A stretch of 64,000 nucleotides of DNA, taken from assembly GCA_035048815.1 (NCBI GenBank), contig JAUCBN010000016.1, forward strand, positions 4,084,501-4,148,500. Direction: 5' to 3'. A program made the translations under genes and the position numbers. Shown one piece after another: positions 23,362-36,430 of the stretch; positions within the stretch are counted from its first letter, which is position 1; every line of letters begins with the position of its first letter. Origin of the DNA: Abelmoschus esculentus. Lineage: Eukaryota > Streptophyta > Magnoliopsida > Malvales > Malvaceae. The notes below the pieces were generated by a model that saw only the letters and a list, made by a program, of their open reading frames with translations, did not search any database and had not been told where the DNA came from.

Positions 23362-26300
23362 AGTTTATTATTTCACTAAGGTATCCAGCTGGATTTTGTT
23401 CCATTTAAATTTCACATTAATTTTAATTTTTAGATTCTATGATGTACCCTCAGCCCTCAGGCAATATCTTTCGGCAGTAAACATTTTATGTCACTTAATT
23501 ATGTGTTCAGTTATAAACGAATTATTTTTTTAATTTAATTATTAAATTAAATTTTTATTATAAATATATTATTTTTTGTTTAAATCGAACATGATTTGAT
23601 ATAATGATTTTAATCTTAAAAAATAATTTTTATTTAAACTTTTACATAATATCACAGGTTTGAATCTTAATATTGTAACTAAAATAAATCAAGTTAAAAG
23701 AATCGCATATATAATTAAGCTCTACAATACTCCATCTATGTTAGTTGATCAATGATTTGAATATCAAAAATTATATAAAAAAGGTTTTATTTATTTATTA
23801 GACATAATATTAAAAAATATTCCTAAGTTTTGAGTGAATATTTATTTTAGTTTTTATACCTTCTTAAAACAATTTAATATTTTACTTTAGGTCAAAATAT
23901 TTATTTTATGGATAAAAATTATTAGTCAATTGACAATATAGATCTTGAAATGACATGATAAACACCTACATAGTAATGTTAACCGTAATAACAGTCTCAT
24001 ATAAACAAATATATTGACTTTACAGAATAAAATATGAGTAAAAATAATTTAAAAATATATAAAATATAAAATATTTTTCTTCTAATATATAATTTTATAT
24101 TATTTTTAATTGTTTATCATCGGCTAATTTACAGTTTTTATCTATAGAGAAGATATTTTGACCCAAGATAAATTACTTAAATAATAAGACTAAAATAACT
24201 ATTCTATTAAACGTTAGATACATTTTCTTAACATTATGCCTTTTAGTAATATACATCTATCTATTAATATTATTATTATTATATGGTAATAGAAACCTAC
24301 TTGGCTGCATCATCATGAAATTGTAAAATCAGGAGAAATTATATTATGGGTAAGTCTCACCTCATCATCCTAGGACCAATTATTAAAAATCATCCATATC
24401 GTATTTTTTTTTATGTTATAATTTTTAATCTTTATTCATATTCACTGTTAATTAATTTTAAAAATAATTTTTTCAAGTGAATTCACTTGAAAAATATATA
24501 TAATATAAAAAATTGATGAGATAAATAAATTTTAATGGTTAATTTTATAGACACGCAGTAAAATTTACCCAATATAATTTTTCGTAATACTAGACAGAGG
24601 ATCATTCAATTAGAAGGAAAGTTTGGGTTTATCAAAAGTTAAAATGTCCATGTCATAGTTCATTAATCCTCTTCCTAATTAATATTTAATATGTTCAAAA
24701 ATCATTTTCTTAATTAATAACTTACCTGAGATTAAGATGTAATTACTTAGAGATTCTTTTAATGTGAATGAATGAATAGATTCGACATTAAATAATACCT
24801 ACAAACTGCACGTATTTACGAAATTACTCACGAAAATGAAATTCCACGACGACGACAGGGAAAAAGCGATTTGCCCGATTGTTTTTTCCCGTTATTATAG
24901 TTGAAACTTTCTGGACAGCACCAGCTGACCTGTTGATTTCCAGGATATTTTAACTTTAGGAAGCTGCAATTGCCAACTGCAAGATTTTTTCACATTTATT
25001 ATTAATTTTATTTTCTAGGTTGTTAAAAATTTAATTTTTAAAATGTATTTTTTATTGTAAGATATCAAAGTCTATTTGAAATCACCATATATGTTCATTA
25101 TTTATAGGGTAAATAGTAAGGGTAAAATCCTTATTTCAAAAGCACAATTTAATTTTATTTATAATACTTAAATAATCATAAAATAAATATTAGAATTGAG
25201 CATTAATAATAATAACTATCGTGATTTTACATGGTGCTATTATAGTACTATTGTCATATAACAGTTTTTATTGCGATTGTATAGCGCTATTTAAATTTTT
25301 ATTTTTAATAACAAGTATAAAAATAAATAAATTTTAAAAGTATTGAAAAATTATCCCCTGATAACAAATATCGAAAGAAATAAATTTTAAAAATATGTCA
25401 AAATAATAAATATTAAAAAATAATTCATATTAATAAATATTAAAAAAATTAAATCTTTAATAATAAATATAAAAAATAAAAATTTAATAATAAACATAAT
25501 TAAAAAATTATAAACATATAACTTCTTTAAACGATACACACTAAACGGTCAACCTTATTATCTTGACCCAAGGCTGGTTCGGAATATGAGTCATCATAAG
25601 TTAAAGTCAATGAATTCTAACTTTATTTATTATGACAGAAACACTTTGTTTCCAAAAATAACGTAAGACGAATACAAGATAAGATATTAAACCAGGAGTT
25701 GCAATAATTTAATAGTACTATATTTAATTGTATAATTAAAAAATTATTAGGCGATATCGTTGTTTATGATCTCAAGTAATTAAGATTGTTTATCTGTATT
25801 TTTTTAAGGTGAATCATCTCATTTTTCTATATGTAATTAGTGTGTGAACAGAAGTTATTAAGTAGTTATTTAAAGATAAACGATATTGATCGTTTGGACC
25901 ACCGATGACGTGGTGAACAAGGTTTGAATCTTAGAAAAGGAAAAGATCAATGATCTAATATAGTTTGTTTGATATCGTTGTTAATATAATATACGAGGAT
26001 ATTAGGTTGAATAAATTTAGGGTTTAATATATTTATATTTATAAATGTGGAAAAATGTTTCGGTAGTACAAACATGATATAAATGTTGGTTTATAAAATT
26101 AGATATTTTTGTTGTTTTAAAACAGTCGTTTCCACAAAAGAAAAATTAATTGATGAACGAATATTTAAAATTAAATATGAATTGTTTAAAATTGTTGTCA
26201 AGCCAGTTTTTTTTACTGGAACAAAAAAAAACAGAGTCTCGGTCCCTCCATTTCCCACTTGATTCTCTCTTCTCTTCTTAGGTTGGATTTTTCTTCTCCT

Positions 26301-27667
26301 TATCTAGATATCTTATTACAGATATTTTTTCATCTCCAGGCTCCAGCCAGAATCGGATCGTGAAGTTTTGTTACTGTACAAAACAAAACCTTATGACGTG
26401 ACAAATTCCTTTCTAGATATTTATTTATTTGAGTGGAGAAAGAAGAAGAATTCAGGATTCAATTTGAAATCTAATAACACTCGGAAGATATTTTTTAATT
26501 AAATTGTGAGTTTCAGAATGGCTCTTCGGCTTTACAAAAGCCAAGGAAAGTCAGTGCGTGGGGTTGCAATTCTTTGTAGGAGTGTAATATCTATGTTTTG
26601 GTTTCTCTTTTAAAATCAATCATTGAATTCAAACATTTAAAGTATTTTGTAACCCAACCTATCAAACTTTTCCTTTGGCATTAAAGTTCCTGTTTACAAA
26701 AGCATACCAAAGTTTCCTACAGATGATAGAAAAATGTTTGTAGACATAACAGTTGTGAATGTATCGCTTCAAAGTAACAAAAATGTACATTTGAAGTTGA
26801 AATGAACGATATATAAGTATAGGAAAATTATACAACGGGTGTTGAATACCGCTGAACATCACTATTGTTGAATATTATTAAATTAATTAATAAAAATTTA
26901 GTATCTCAAGAATTCAATATGTAATTAATAAAAGAGTGATAAATTTAACATATAATTAATAATTGTATGATTAATCTTCCAAATTTCTATTTTTTATAAA
27001 TTAATTTAATAATGTTCAGCGATGTTTAACATTAACGGTGTTCGACGCTATCATAGACTCGTACGTAAGTATATGACTATGAAGAGACAGTTGATTGGAA
27101 AACTATCTCAAACAAATACCCATGTGTTAGTTATGAAAAAGTTTGGCAGACAGTAAGGAATAGAAATTTAGAGTTTACTGTCTACTAGAATTTATAATTT
27201 AAAATTTAGTTTTTAAGCATTGAGTTATATAAAAGAGTACCGAAAAAAAATTATAATTTTTATTCGACAGAAAGAATATAGACAAAGGGAGAACAAAAAT
27301 TATATTAATAAAAATTAAATTATACTAAAAATTAACATTTTGCTCTTAAAACGTTTTGTATCAAAAATCTAAATTATAGTAAAAATTATAACTATGAAAA
27401 TATAAATATAATATGATTAGCCTAACTTGCAATTAAACATGCACGTACAAGGAATGGTTCTTTTATCAAACGCAGTCTAGTCAAAAGCTCTTTCTATTTA
27501 TTAAGACGAACTTTGAGTTAGGTCGACAATGGCAGAATTATGATGCTGATGTAAAGAAAGAATGGCAATAACACACAGCATGGTACCATCTTCATGAAAA
27601 TGGATTCCTTTTTGACTCTACGTCAAAAGCTTTCATTTTGAAAAAAAATCTAACAAGGTCAAAAACT

Positions 27668-30600
27668 CTATATTAGCAGATACTCCTTCCGATACTCGCG
27701 CACGATGACAGGAACGCTTGTGGGAGGAATCTGTGCCACAAACAATATAAGGAGTCAAAATCTGCTAATGCAAGCTTTGTAATCTTACCACGAGAGAGGG
27801 GTAGATGGTAAACAAAGTACAAACAAGAAATGCTTGGCAAATGCAGAGGACTCGAGTATTTGTTGGATTTCAAGACAGTAATACACCTTAATATGGAATC
27901 TACAACAAGAGAGAGAAGATATAGATACTACTTACCATGCCATAATCTGTGACGATCACTGAGATGTAATCTGAAGGAGTGGCATCATATCTGTTGTGAT
28001 ACACACCAAGGTAAGTGATTCAGAGTCATTTAGAGGTATTCAGTACATCAAATAGTTTACTTCTTTGGAAGAAGAGATCTAAAAGCTTACTTTAAATTAA
28101 GAAGTTGAAGGTTTTCCTTCTGTTTATCGGTTAAGTTCTCCAGATAATTCACATCCACTCTTCCCGGGACCTTTGATACGGCATCTGGATCACCTGCAAG
28201 GTACTCCAAAACAAGGGATTAAGTTGTCTACTACAGAAGAGAATATGATATACCTAGGGGGGAAATGGAAGGAACCAATAACCATCCACTCAGTAAGAGA
28301 TTCCAATCTGACCCAAGCCTTCTTTTTGAAAAAAAAAAAACATTTTCTTTTGGAAAAGGAAAGGGTGATTTCACTTGTATTACCAACATACCTAGCTCGT
28401 TAAAGCAGATTGAATCAAGCTGCACCCTTTCATGAAATTTATACGCTTCACAGCAGACCAAAACTGGAACTTGAAATGCATGAGCAACCATAGCAACAGA
28501 TGCAGTACCAACCCTTGAGTATACAGTTCCGTTAGAAAATATTGAGGAAGCCCCAAGAAAAACTCGGGTGACTTCATGCATGACATAAGAAATAGCATTT
28601 AATTGAGTATAAGTACAACTGAGGCCCTTTGCCACCAGCCTTCGAAGTAGCTTTTGACCTTCAAGCATTGGACGCGAGTCTACCACCACAACACGAAACT
28701 GTTTCCCAATCTCATGAGCATACAAAAGAATCATTTCAACAACACACGATGATCCATATGTCAGAAGAACATCGCCGTCTCTGATCTTTGTAGCAGCGTG
28801 TCTAAGTATTACCTTATCAGCAAGAACTATCTTCTCATTTATGAATCGATCAATGTCAGAACAAAGGGCTGCTTTTGCTTCTGACTCAGAGAGAGTTAGT
28901 GGTAACCTGGCAATACGACTCTTCAGAAACCTGATTGCATTTCCCATGCTCATAGAAAGTGGGCGGCATTCAATCAGAAAAGAAACAAAACCACCAATTT
29001 TGGAAGTTAAATCTCTGTTGAGGGTTTTTTCTGGTGGTGTGGAATAATCTCTGATAGCTTCCTGGAATGCTTGAAGCATTGCAATACAACGGGCATTTCC
29101 TCCTGATGTATCTCCAGTCAAATACTGCAATCCAACCTGAAAATTCATACAATATTACATTTTCAACAAATTCATTCTCTGTAATTAACTTAAAGGATAG
29201 AAAAAAAGTATTCTTTATTACATTCCAAATAAATAGACACCAGAGTAATTCAAGCACCATGAAATAATTACACCATGTTGATTCTTCTTTCCACAATATA
29301 TCTTCATACCAACTAGTACACCAAAACGTACAGATTTGAAATAATAGAACCTTTAAATCTTTGAGAAAAAAGAAAGATCAAAAAACAACAAATGAGTTAA
29401 TGAAGCTGACAAATAAAAGGTTGATGTAGCATTCTCGATGATAGGTTTGCATTGTTGGGTTATCATTCACGTGGATATTTAGCATGCATCAATTTTTTAT
29501 AGAAAGGGGAAAATCTACCCCCACCACCCCTCTTTTATTTTTCATCTTTGTCAACTACCCAAAGGGACATCAGTTTATTTCCCTTTAGACAATTGGTCAG
29601 ATAGGAAGAAGATGAATAAGCTCAACCGTTTACCAAGAGTTAAGAGTACCTTGTACACAGAAGGATGCATCTCATGAAGTTCAAAAAATTTTGACTCCAA
29701 ATAAGGAAGCTGAGATCCATTTTTGTGTGGCGGCAGATGGCGAAAGAGTTCCACTCTATTCCTAGCTTCAGGTTGATTCAACACAGACCGCCTCTTAGCC
29801 TTGCCCACACGACTCTCATCGTCAAACTGCATCCGTGGAGGAGGAAGATCTTTCTTCCTCTCTTTCTCTACTGCCCGATCAACTCCTATTCTTTCAGAAG
29901 CAGCAACTGAAGCTGCAACTGGAGGACCATCTTTCTTTTGTGGTGGCTGCTTCATGGGTTTAGAAGAAGATCCTCCTCCAGGTGTATTGGATTTATTTGC
30001 CTCAGCTATAAAAAATAAAATTAAGAACTTTTAGAACCAAGGGCCTAACAAATTATATGCCAAAAGAAAAACAAGTGCAATTGGTCAGAACAAATTTAAA
30101 AGTAAAAGGAATCTAACAAAACTCATGTTTCATCAAAATCGGAAAAGCCATTGCCTATGTTAACAAACCTGAACAAATACCAAGGAAACACTAACAGACT
30201 TCAAGAAGCTATACAATTATTGAATGCCATAGGAGTTGAAACTAGAAACCAGATGAGCTGCTTGTAATTATTCAAACTTGGCTCATTAGATAAGAAAACA
30301 AATAAAGCTCGACTTTGATGATGAACTCACTCAACCGAGTACAACATGTCTTGCATGTTTCTTTTGAGTTGCATGTTATTTCAAACATATTTGTACTACA
30401 TCCTTTAGATCTCTTTTCAAATACCCAATCTTCCTCTCTAATTTTCCCCACATCCACCATCACTTTGGCAAATATTACTAATACATGTTAAAACCAACCT
30501 ACTTTGGGATGAAAGGGGCAACCAGATAAATTATCTATTTCGATCAATTCAATTCAAATAGAAGTACTTCAAAGTTACTCATAGGCATAAAACAAAGGAC

Positions 30601-31306
30601 CGATTTGAACCTTTAGAAGCAGCTTTAGCAGCCCGTTGAGACTCCTGCAAGGCACGCCTCTCAGCCTTCGTTGTTTTAGCTTTCAGAGGTTTTGAATTTG
30701 ATGCCTGCTCCTTTTGTGCTTCGCTTTTTTCTGCAATAAAATTTTGTTTTTAAGAAACCCCAGTTATTCCAAATACTTTGAAATTTATTCTATTCAAAGA
30801 AACATTATATTACCAAGAAGTGGATTCTTAGCTTCAATTGCAGCAACACTTTCCTGTTGCTTCACTTGAGACAAATCGAAGCCGCCACTGGGTAAACTTG
30901 AAGCAACCTTCCCCGAATTACTCCTCCGGTACCACCCCAACGAAGATTCCGTCCCCTCCGAGAACTCTTCATCGCCAATTCGACTACGAGGCGGCGACTC
31001 CGACCACAAAACCGACTCTGAGGGGTTGTAACTTCCGACGGTAGCATGTTCTCCAGCGTTTCCACGTCCGGGAAAGGGCAGGGCGGAGGTGCGTCCGCCT
31101 AGGTTGTCGGAGAGGTGACGCGGTGGCGGTATCATGACCGGAGAGAGGGAGTTGCTGGCGGGAGAACCAGAGAGTGGCGGCGAATCGGAGGTTGGAGGGC
31201 CCGATTGGGAGCGAGTAGGAGCAGGGTGCTGCGCCGGCGTGTTAGGGGTGAAGAAGCCGACTTGGCGGACTCTTGGGACGGCACTTGACACACGACGCGT
31301 GTCCAT
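27668..31306 (-). CDS. EIF2B4: Translation initiation factor eIF2B subunit delta
   Basis: This is a regulatory-core subunit of eIF2B, the cytosolic guanine-nucleotide exchange factor that recharges eIF2 with GTP. Seven exons give 644 residues: 30814-31306, 30611-30730, 29650-30005, 28392-29136, 28091-28193, 27936-27990 and 27668-27730. The ATG at 31306 (MDTRRVSSAVPRVRQVGFF) begins a long Ser/Pro-rich disordered tail encoded by a GC-richer first exon. A Lys/Glu/Ala-rich stretch follows (KAERRALQESQRAAKAA). From about residue 320 to the end lies the IF-2B domain shared by the alpha, beta and delta subunits: DVLLTYGSSCVVEMILLYAH, FRVVVVDSRPMLEGQKLL, NGTVYSRVGTASVAMVAHAF, VPVLVCCEAYKF, and the terminal DYGMIPPTSVPVIVREY. 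The N-terminal extension marks the delta rather than the alpha or beta subunit. The gene and exon model are confident. Confidence 0.95.
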
Positions 31307-31824
31307 GGAAACTTGCCGTTCGTCCGAAAAAAGCTGTTTGTTTTGTAAAAGAGAAGGGAGAAAAATCGATGTTAGGGTTTGGAAATCATGAAAATTATGG
31401 TGAATAGGGAGATTCGGTTACAAAGAAAAACGATTTATTTATTTATTTCACGTGTTTTTAATAATAATAAAAAATCAAATAAATATTAAACTTAATCTTA
31501 GAGAAGACAGAAAAGAGACAAGGAAAAAAAGGAAAATGTTCATAATAAATCTAAAATTTATGATTAAAATAAATAAAAAGTAAGATAAATAATTTAATCA
31601 AGCAACTAAATATATTTAATAATAAAAAAATAACCCTGGCTACGATTATTATGGTGAATAAAATTTCTTTTTAATAATAATGAATAATAAATATTTTATG
31701 TTCCAAAATTATTATATTAAAAGTTTATTTAAAATAAATATTTTTTACAAGTCAATTTTTTAATTTTTTAAAAAATAAAATTTAACCTTTTCAATAATAG
31801 AATTATAATTTTAATTAATTTATA
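31307..31824. other. eIF2B delta promoter and leader region
   Basis: About 500 bp separate the eIF2B delta ATG from the Mutator-like element. The first 120 bp hold mixed-composition leader sequence; beyond 31430 the sequence is strongly AT-rich. No other gene is visible. Confidence 0.5.
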
Positions 31825-32199
31825 GGTAAATTATCGAAATGGTAGCTTACTTTTAGCAAGTGTATGTTTTTTTTTTATCAATTTAAAAATCGACCATCAA
31901 ATTAAAGTAATTTTATATATTTATATATTTAATCTTGTATATCTACACATTCAATCAATTTGTATAATTTATTTTAATTATAGATAGTCTTCTTTTCCAA
32001 TAAATAAATTTATAATCTATAGTTTAAACAACGAGGTACGGTGAGCTTTGACCCTAACTTAATGTTGATATTGTCAAATTAATGAAATGATGATCTAATA
32101 ACTATATTGGTTGAATATATTGATATAAAAGATTAAAAATATAAATATATGAATTGTTTTAGATTTAGTAAAAAATATCTAAATTCTGAGTTTGTTTAC

Positions 32200-33412
32200 T
32201 GATGAGTGTTCAAAAATATTGATTTTATTACTCTTTTTACTCATTATTATTGTTATACTTAAGCACATAATTAGTTGTATTTTATTATTTTCATGCATTT
32301 TTCTTTTATTTCATTGATTGTCACTTTATTTCCTTGTTTGGTTATTTTTTGTTATTTTCGGTAGAAAAAATGCTGATGTGGTTTATTTCTTTAATTGCAG
32401 AAGAAAATCTTTGATGAGAGCTATTTATGGAAAGAAGATATGAAAAGATTGAAGGATCAAGCAAAGAAGGAAATATATATTAGAAAAAGAAATATTATAA
32501 CTTGATTATTTCCATGTCTATATTATTCCTTTAACTTTGTTGACCGAAAATCTCCATAAAAAGAGGGGTTTGCCGTCCAAACAAGATGAGCCGGTCGTGA
32601 GAGAGTCGATCATAGGAGAGAAGGCTGGAGCGAGAGATCGAAGAGGAATCAAGTGACAGTTGTTTTTCTTTGTCTCTTTTATTATTTTGAGTGATGAGAG
32701 GAATGTTATTTGGCAACCATTGCCCAGCCATGAACTAATTTTAGTTGACTTGGGTTATTTCTATGTTATGAATATTTAGTTTGATTTTATTTAAGTGTTT
32801 GGTGTGTTCTAAATTGGGGTTTATCTACTCTTGGCAATTAAATTTGTTTGCGAGGGAATCGGGAGAGGACTCGATAGACGATTTATTTATCTAGATCCGG
32901 GAGGATTGGATTCATGAAACGAGTAGATATGGTTCGATCCAAATGCGAAAGAACTAATCCGGCTTAGGGATAAGTGCAGGATTTCAACGGCTAAGAAAAG
33001 CTACGCTTTGCCGAACCTCAAGGATAGTTGCCCAACATTGCCCAGGCAATTCCCTCGTCGTCATTGCCCAAACAATCTACGAACTAACAACTCGGAAAAA
33101 TGTTATAAGCAATCGATTGAGCCCAATTGTCTCGGTAAGTAGGGTGGTGCGAGCATCCATTCACGAAGAAGAAATCAATCGACAATCATTCATAATTCGG
33201 AATAACCTAGCCATGCCTCTCTCATTGATTGCTCCAATCTATTTTACTTGTTTGTTTTGTTATTTAATTTTAATATTTATTCTATCAAACAATTGTGTCT
33301 TTATTTTTCAGTGCAAGAAATTAAAGTTCGGAAGAAACACCAATCTCTGTGGATACGATACTTTTTATACTATAACTTGAACGTGTACACTTACACGTAA
33401 TCGCGGAGTACA
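32200..33412 (+). repeat. Left LTR of the Athila-like element
   Basis: It starts TGATGAGTGTTCAAAA and ends GCGGAGTACA. It aligns throughout with 36431-37646. The right boundary is set by the position of the TTTAC duplication after the right LTR. Confidence 0.85.
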
Positions 33413-33432
33413 TTTACACGCCTACAAGTTTT

Positions 33433-33450
33433 TGGCGCCGTTGTCGGGGA
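33433..33450 (+). other. tRNA-Asp primer-binding site
   Basis: The 18 bases TGGCGCCGTTGTCGGGGA match the complement of the 3' end of plant tRNA-Asp (expected ...GTTGCCGGGGA) except for one C-to-T change. The site lies about 20 bp inside the left LTR, where reverse transcription would start. Confidence 0.8.
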
Positions 33451-33569
33451 TTGGCAATAGCATCTTTATTTTTAGTTTCTTGCATTTTTTTATTATTTTT
33501 GTTACTAACTTTTTTTTTCTTCTTAAAAAAACAAAAAATAAGTGTACATCAAGTTGAAGGAACTTCAAG

Positions 33570-34359
33570 ATGCAGAACGAAAGAAAGAAATCTATTAGAG
33601 AGTTGATGTTGGAAGAGATGAATCGATCCAATCATGAATTTCTTGATGATTATCTATGCCAACCAAGAGAAACCCAACAAGTTCATGCCACGACAATGTT
33701 TTGTTTTTATTGCAGAGAAAATCATTGGTTTAGGAATTGCCCGTACAACACTGGAACATATGGCCACATGGAGGACCATAGACGGAACCAACCGCAAAAT
33801 CCTTTATGGTATGATCAAAACGCTCATTTTTTTTTACCATGACAATTTTGTTGATGCTACAGATATGCCATGACATTATAGTCTTTTTCAAGAGAACCCA
33901 AATTCTTCAGAAGAAGAATTTCAAGCATCATTGGCTACAATTCTCACATTACTAGAGAAGCTGAAAGATCAAATACAGTTCATGGATGCAAGGAAAATAG
34001 AGTTGGATGCACCCTTGGGGGATTCAGATGATCAATTGAGGAGATCCATATATGCCATGAATAACATGCCCCGACAATCAGTTCTTTGGGATACTGTCAT
34101 CCTAACACTGGAGGACAAAGAGGAAATTCTGGAACCTCCGAGTCCAGAGCATGTTGATGAGAAAGACTATCTAACATTGGATGAGTCCACAGATATAATT
34201 ACCACGGCAATGGAGAAGCCTACACAAGGTAATGTCACGATACCATTCAATGAGGCTGAGGAAAGTAATGCTACAGAAAATTCTGAGGAGCCCGATTCCC
34301 AGAATGTTACATCAGCACTGATGCTGAAGAAGGAATTTGAGGATTACTCTCACTCATAG
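33570..34359 (+). pseudogene. Degenerate gag-like region of the LTR element
   Basis: At 33570-33842 an open frame MQNERKKSIRELMLEEMNRS contains CFYCRENHWFRNC, a zinc-knuckle-like C-x2-C-x3-H-x4-C, one residue shorter than the standard retroviral knuckle. A frame change then leads into the frame of 33634-33873, interrupted by TGA at 33871. The same frame reopens as 33931-34359 (MATILTLLEKLKDQIQFMDA), an acidic, Glu/Asp-rich segment. Further weak frames at 34541-34723 and 34874-35089 have no recognised domain. No D-S/T-G protease and no reverse transcriptase motif is present. Confidence 0.55.
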
Positions 34360-36010
34360 TTGCCTGGGAAATTACATGCCGACATGCTCAATAACAAAAT
34401 AACAATACCTTGTTAATGGAATATGAGAAGGTAACGATCAAACCTTTTGAATTCTTTTAAAACTCACCTTTTCTATTGCAGATATCTTCTGAGGAGTCAA
34501 CGCTACAAGATAACAGCCATCAAAATTAAGGAATGATTGTTTGGGAAATGATAATCTATCTTTGGTAATTCCATCCCATATTAGTTCAATGCCAAAATCT
34601 CTACTGATGGAGATGTTTGAGAGTCATAAAGAACAAGGTGAGTTGATTCTTGAAGACTTCAAGAAAGATGGTTCTTCACTTGACTTACACCGAATTTTGG
34701 CAAACGATTGCCACGGCAATTAGTTATCACAGTAATTGCCACGACAACGAAGGCTATATCCAACTATGATGGAAGTTAACGACAATAAGGTAATTAAGTG
34801 GTTGGATGTTGATATAATTTTTTCTAATAATTTATTTTTGCCTTCAGGAACAATATCAAGGTAGAAGACATGCATGAATTATAAACGAACACGAAAGAAA
34901 GAAACCTCCACCATGATAGCACAAAGGGGAATATCCGTACCCATTTTGGCCCAACCCTTTTTGGGTAGAATTGTCACTCGATGGAGGGTGCGGATGGACT
35001 ACAAAAAATATTGGAAACGACCCTCCATGAGTTTTCTTGATATTTTTTACTATTATTTTTATCTTTTCTTTTTTTCTTATTATTTATGAATTTTATTTAT
35101 TATGGCTTGTTTTAGGAATAATTATCCTCTCTTGATTTGAATAATTCTTGCTTCATTGACTTTTTTTAGGAAAGGAAATCAAGATCCTAGGAGATTTGAT
35201 TGCAGAGAATATGGGTTAAACTTTGAAGAAATTAATTCCATAATTAACTTTAAAAAGTTACCCATATTTTTGGTTTATTTATTTCTTTTTTATTTCTAAA
35301 CAAAATTCTTTCCTTCACTAATGATCTTTGTCGCCTGCTTTCACCATTATTATTTTCGTTTTTCTTGACAGACAAGAGAAGTTGTGATTATATTTGAAAT
35401 TTTGAATCAATTCGTTGTGACGATATGATCGCCACTTCTTATGCCCAGGCAATTGTCGTGGCCAGGCAATCGTTGTTGCTCGGGCAAGTACTTTTCAAGA
35501 AAATGGAAAAGAATCAATGAAGGATCTAATCCACTGCTAGCACAACAACCACGAGGACAAAAAGTTAAATCCATTGGCAAACAAGAAATTACTAACTCAA
35601 GATGACGACCTTTCTAACTCATTTGCATTTTTTTTATTTTTGTATGCATTGAGGACAATACTCGTCTCGAGTTTGGGGGGTGTTTACCTTTAATCGATTC
35701 ATGATAGTTGCATTCATAGTTAGTTGCTGCATATAGATTGCATATATTATTTGCCAAGAATTTCAATTTGATCTAATTGCTTTAAATTTGATGGATAACT
35801 AATGATGAGATTTATGTCATTGCACTTAATTGAAATTGCCTTTGATTTTAGAATTACATTGAAATAATCTAGAATTTTACTATGATGCTGAAATTTTTTT
35901 TACACGGTTGTGACTTGTTAATTGATAGAGACCTTGTGGATTTAGGTTGTTAGAATTTTGGGCAATTAAATAATATCTAAAAAAAGGAAAAGTGGACAAG
36001 CAATATCATT

Positions 36011-36142
36011 CTAGAGGTGCCCGAAACCGGCTCTAGTTTGTGTGCAATGATGATGAATCACTAGAGATGCCCGAAAACTGGCTCTAGTTGATAAAATTAA
36101 AGAAATTACTTGATTGCTAGAGGTGCCCGAAACTGGCTCTAG
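36011..36142 (+). repeat. Triple palindrome-armed repeat near the polypurine tract
   Basis: Three copies of a 26-27 bp unit occur at 36011-36036, 36061-36087 and 36117-36142. Each has arms CTAGAG and CTCTAG around a G(G/A)TGCCCGAAA(A)C(C/T)GG core. The arms can pair, so each copy could form a short hairpin in RNA. The copies lie about 290 bp before the right LTR. Confidence 0.8.
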
Positions 36143-36430
36143 TAGAATTTGATTGATGCCCAAGCAATTACTAATTTAAACCGAATGTTCACTTGGAATC
36201 TTGAAAATTAACTTGTATACAACTACACACACACTTTGTCACGAGCATTATAGTTTGATTCTAGAAAATTTCTTTATTTTTCAAAAAATTTAAAGGTGAT
36301 CATACTTTATGCCCCGGTTCTGAGGTTAGAAGTTAGATTTCGAAGCATGTCTGTGAAGATTGGATGCCTTGACAATTAATTGTTAGGTTTGCATTGCTTG
36401 AGGACAAGCAATAATTTAAGTTTGGGGGTG

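Larger units (their letters stand above)
21723..27667. other. 6-kb AT-rich intergenic region
   Basis: This is the spacer between the RING gene start and the eIF2B delta stop. It holds a Stowaway MITE (22339-22594) inside a probable older inverted-repeat element (22075-23361). The rest (23400-27600) is very AT-rich with simple TTA/ATT stretches and short chance frames. A small frame at 26518-26613 follows a pyrimidine-rich tract with an AG just upstream but has no homology that I recognise. No RNA gene or ORF with a known domain is visible. Confidence 0.6.

Noticed and set aside
26518..26613. Small plus-strand ORF (MALRLYKSQGKSVRGVAILC...) after a pyrimidine-rich, AG-ended leader
   Set aside because: It has 31 codons, no known motif and no downstream exon that I could join. 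It may be a leader of a lost gene but cannot be supported.
28841..29267. Plus-strand ORFs opposite eIF2B delta exon 4
   Set aside because: They are antisense shadows of a confident exon and show no independent motif.
34700..35480. Repeated GCCACGGCAAT / GCCCAGGCAATTG phrases in the LTR element interior, considered as a repeat array
   Set aside because: They are short, irregularly spaced and also occur in the LTRs; they look like sequence style of the element, not an ordered array.
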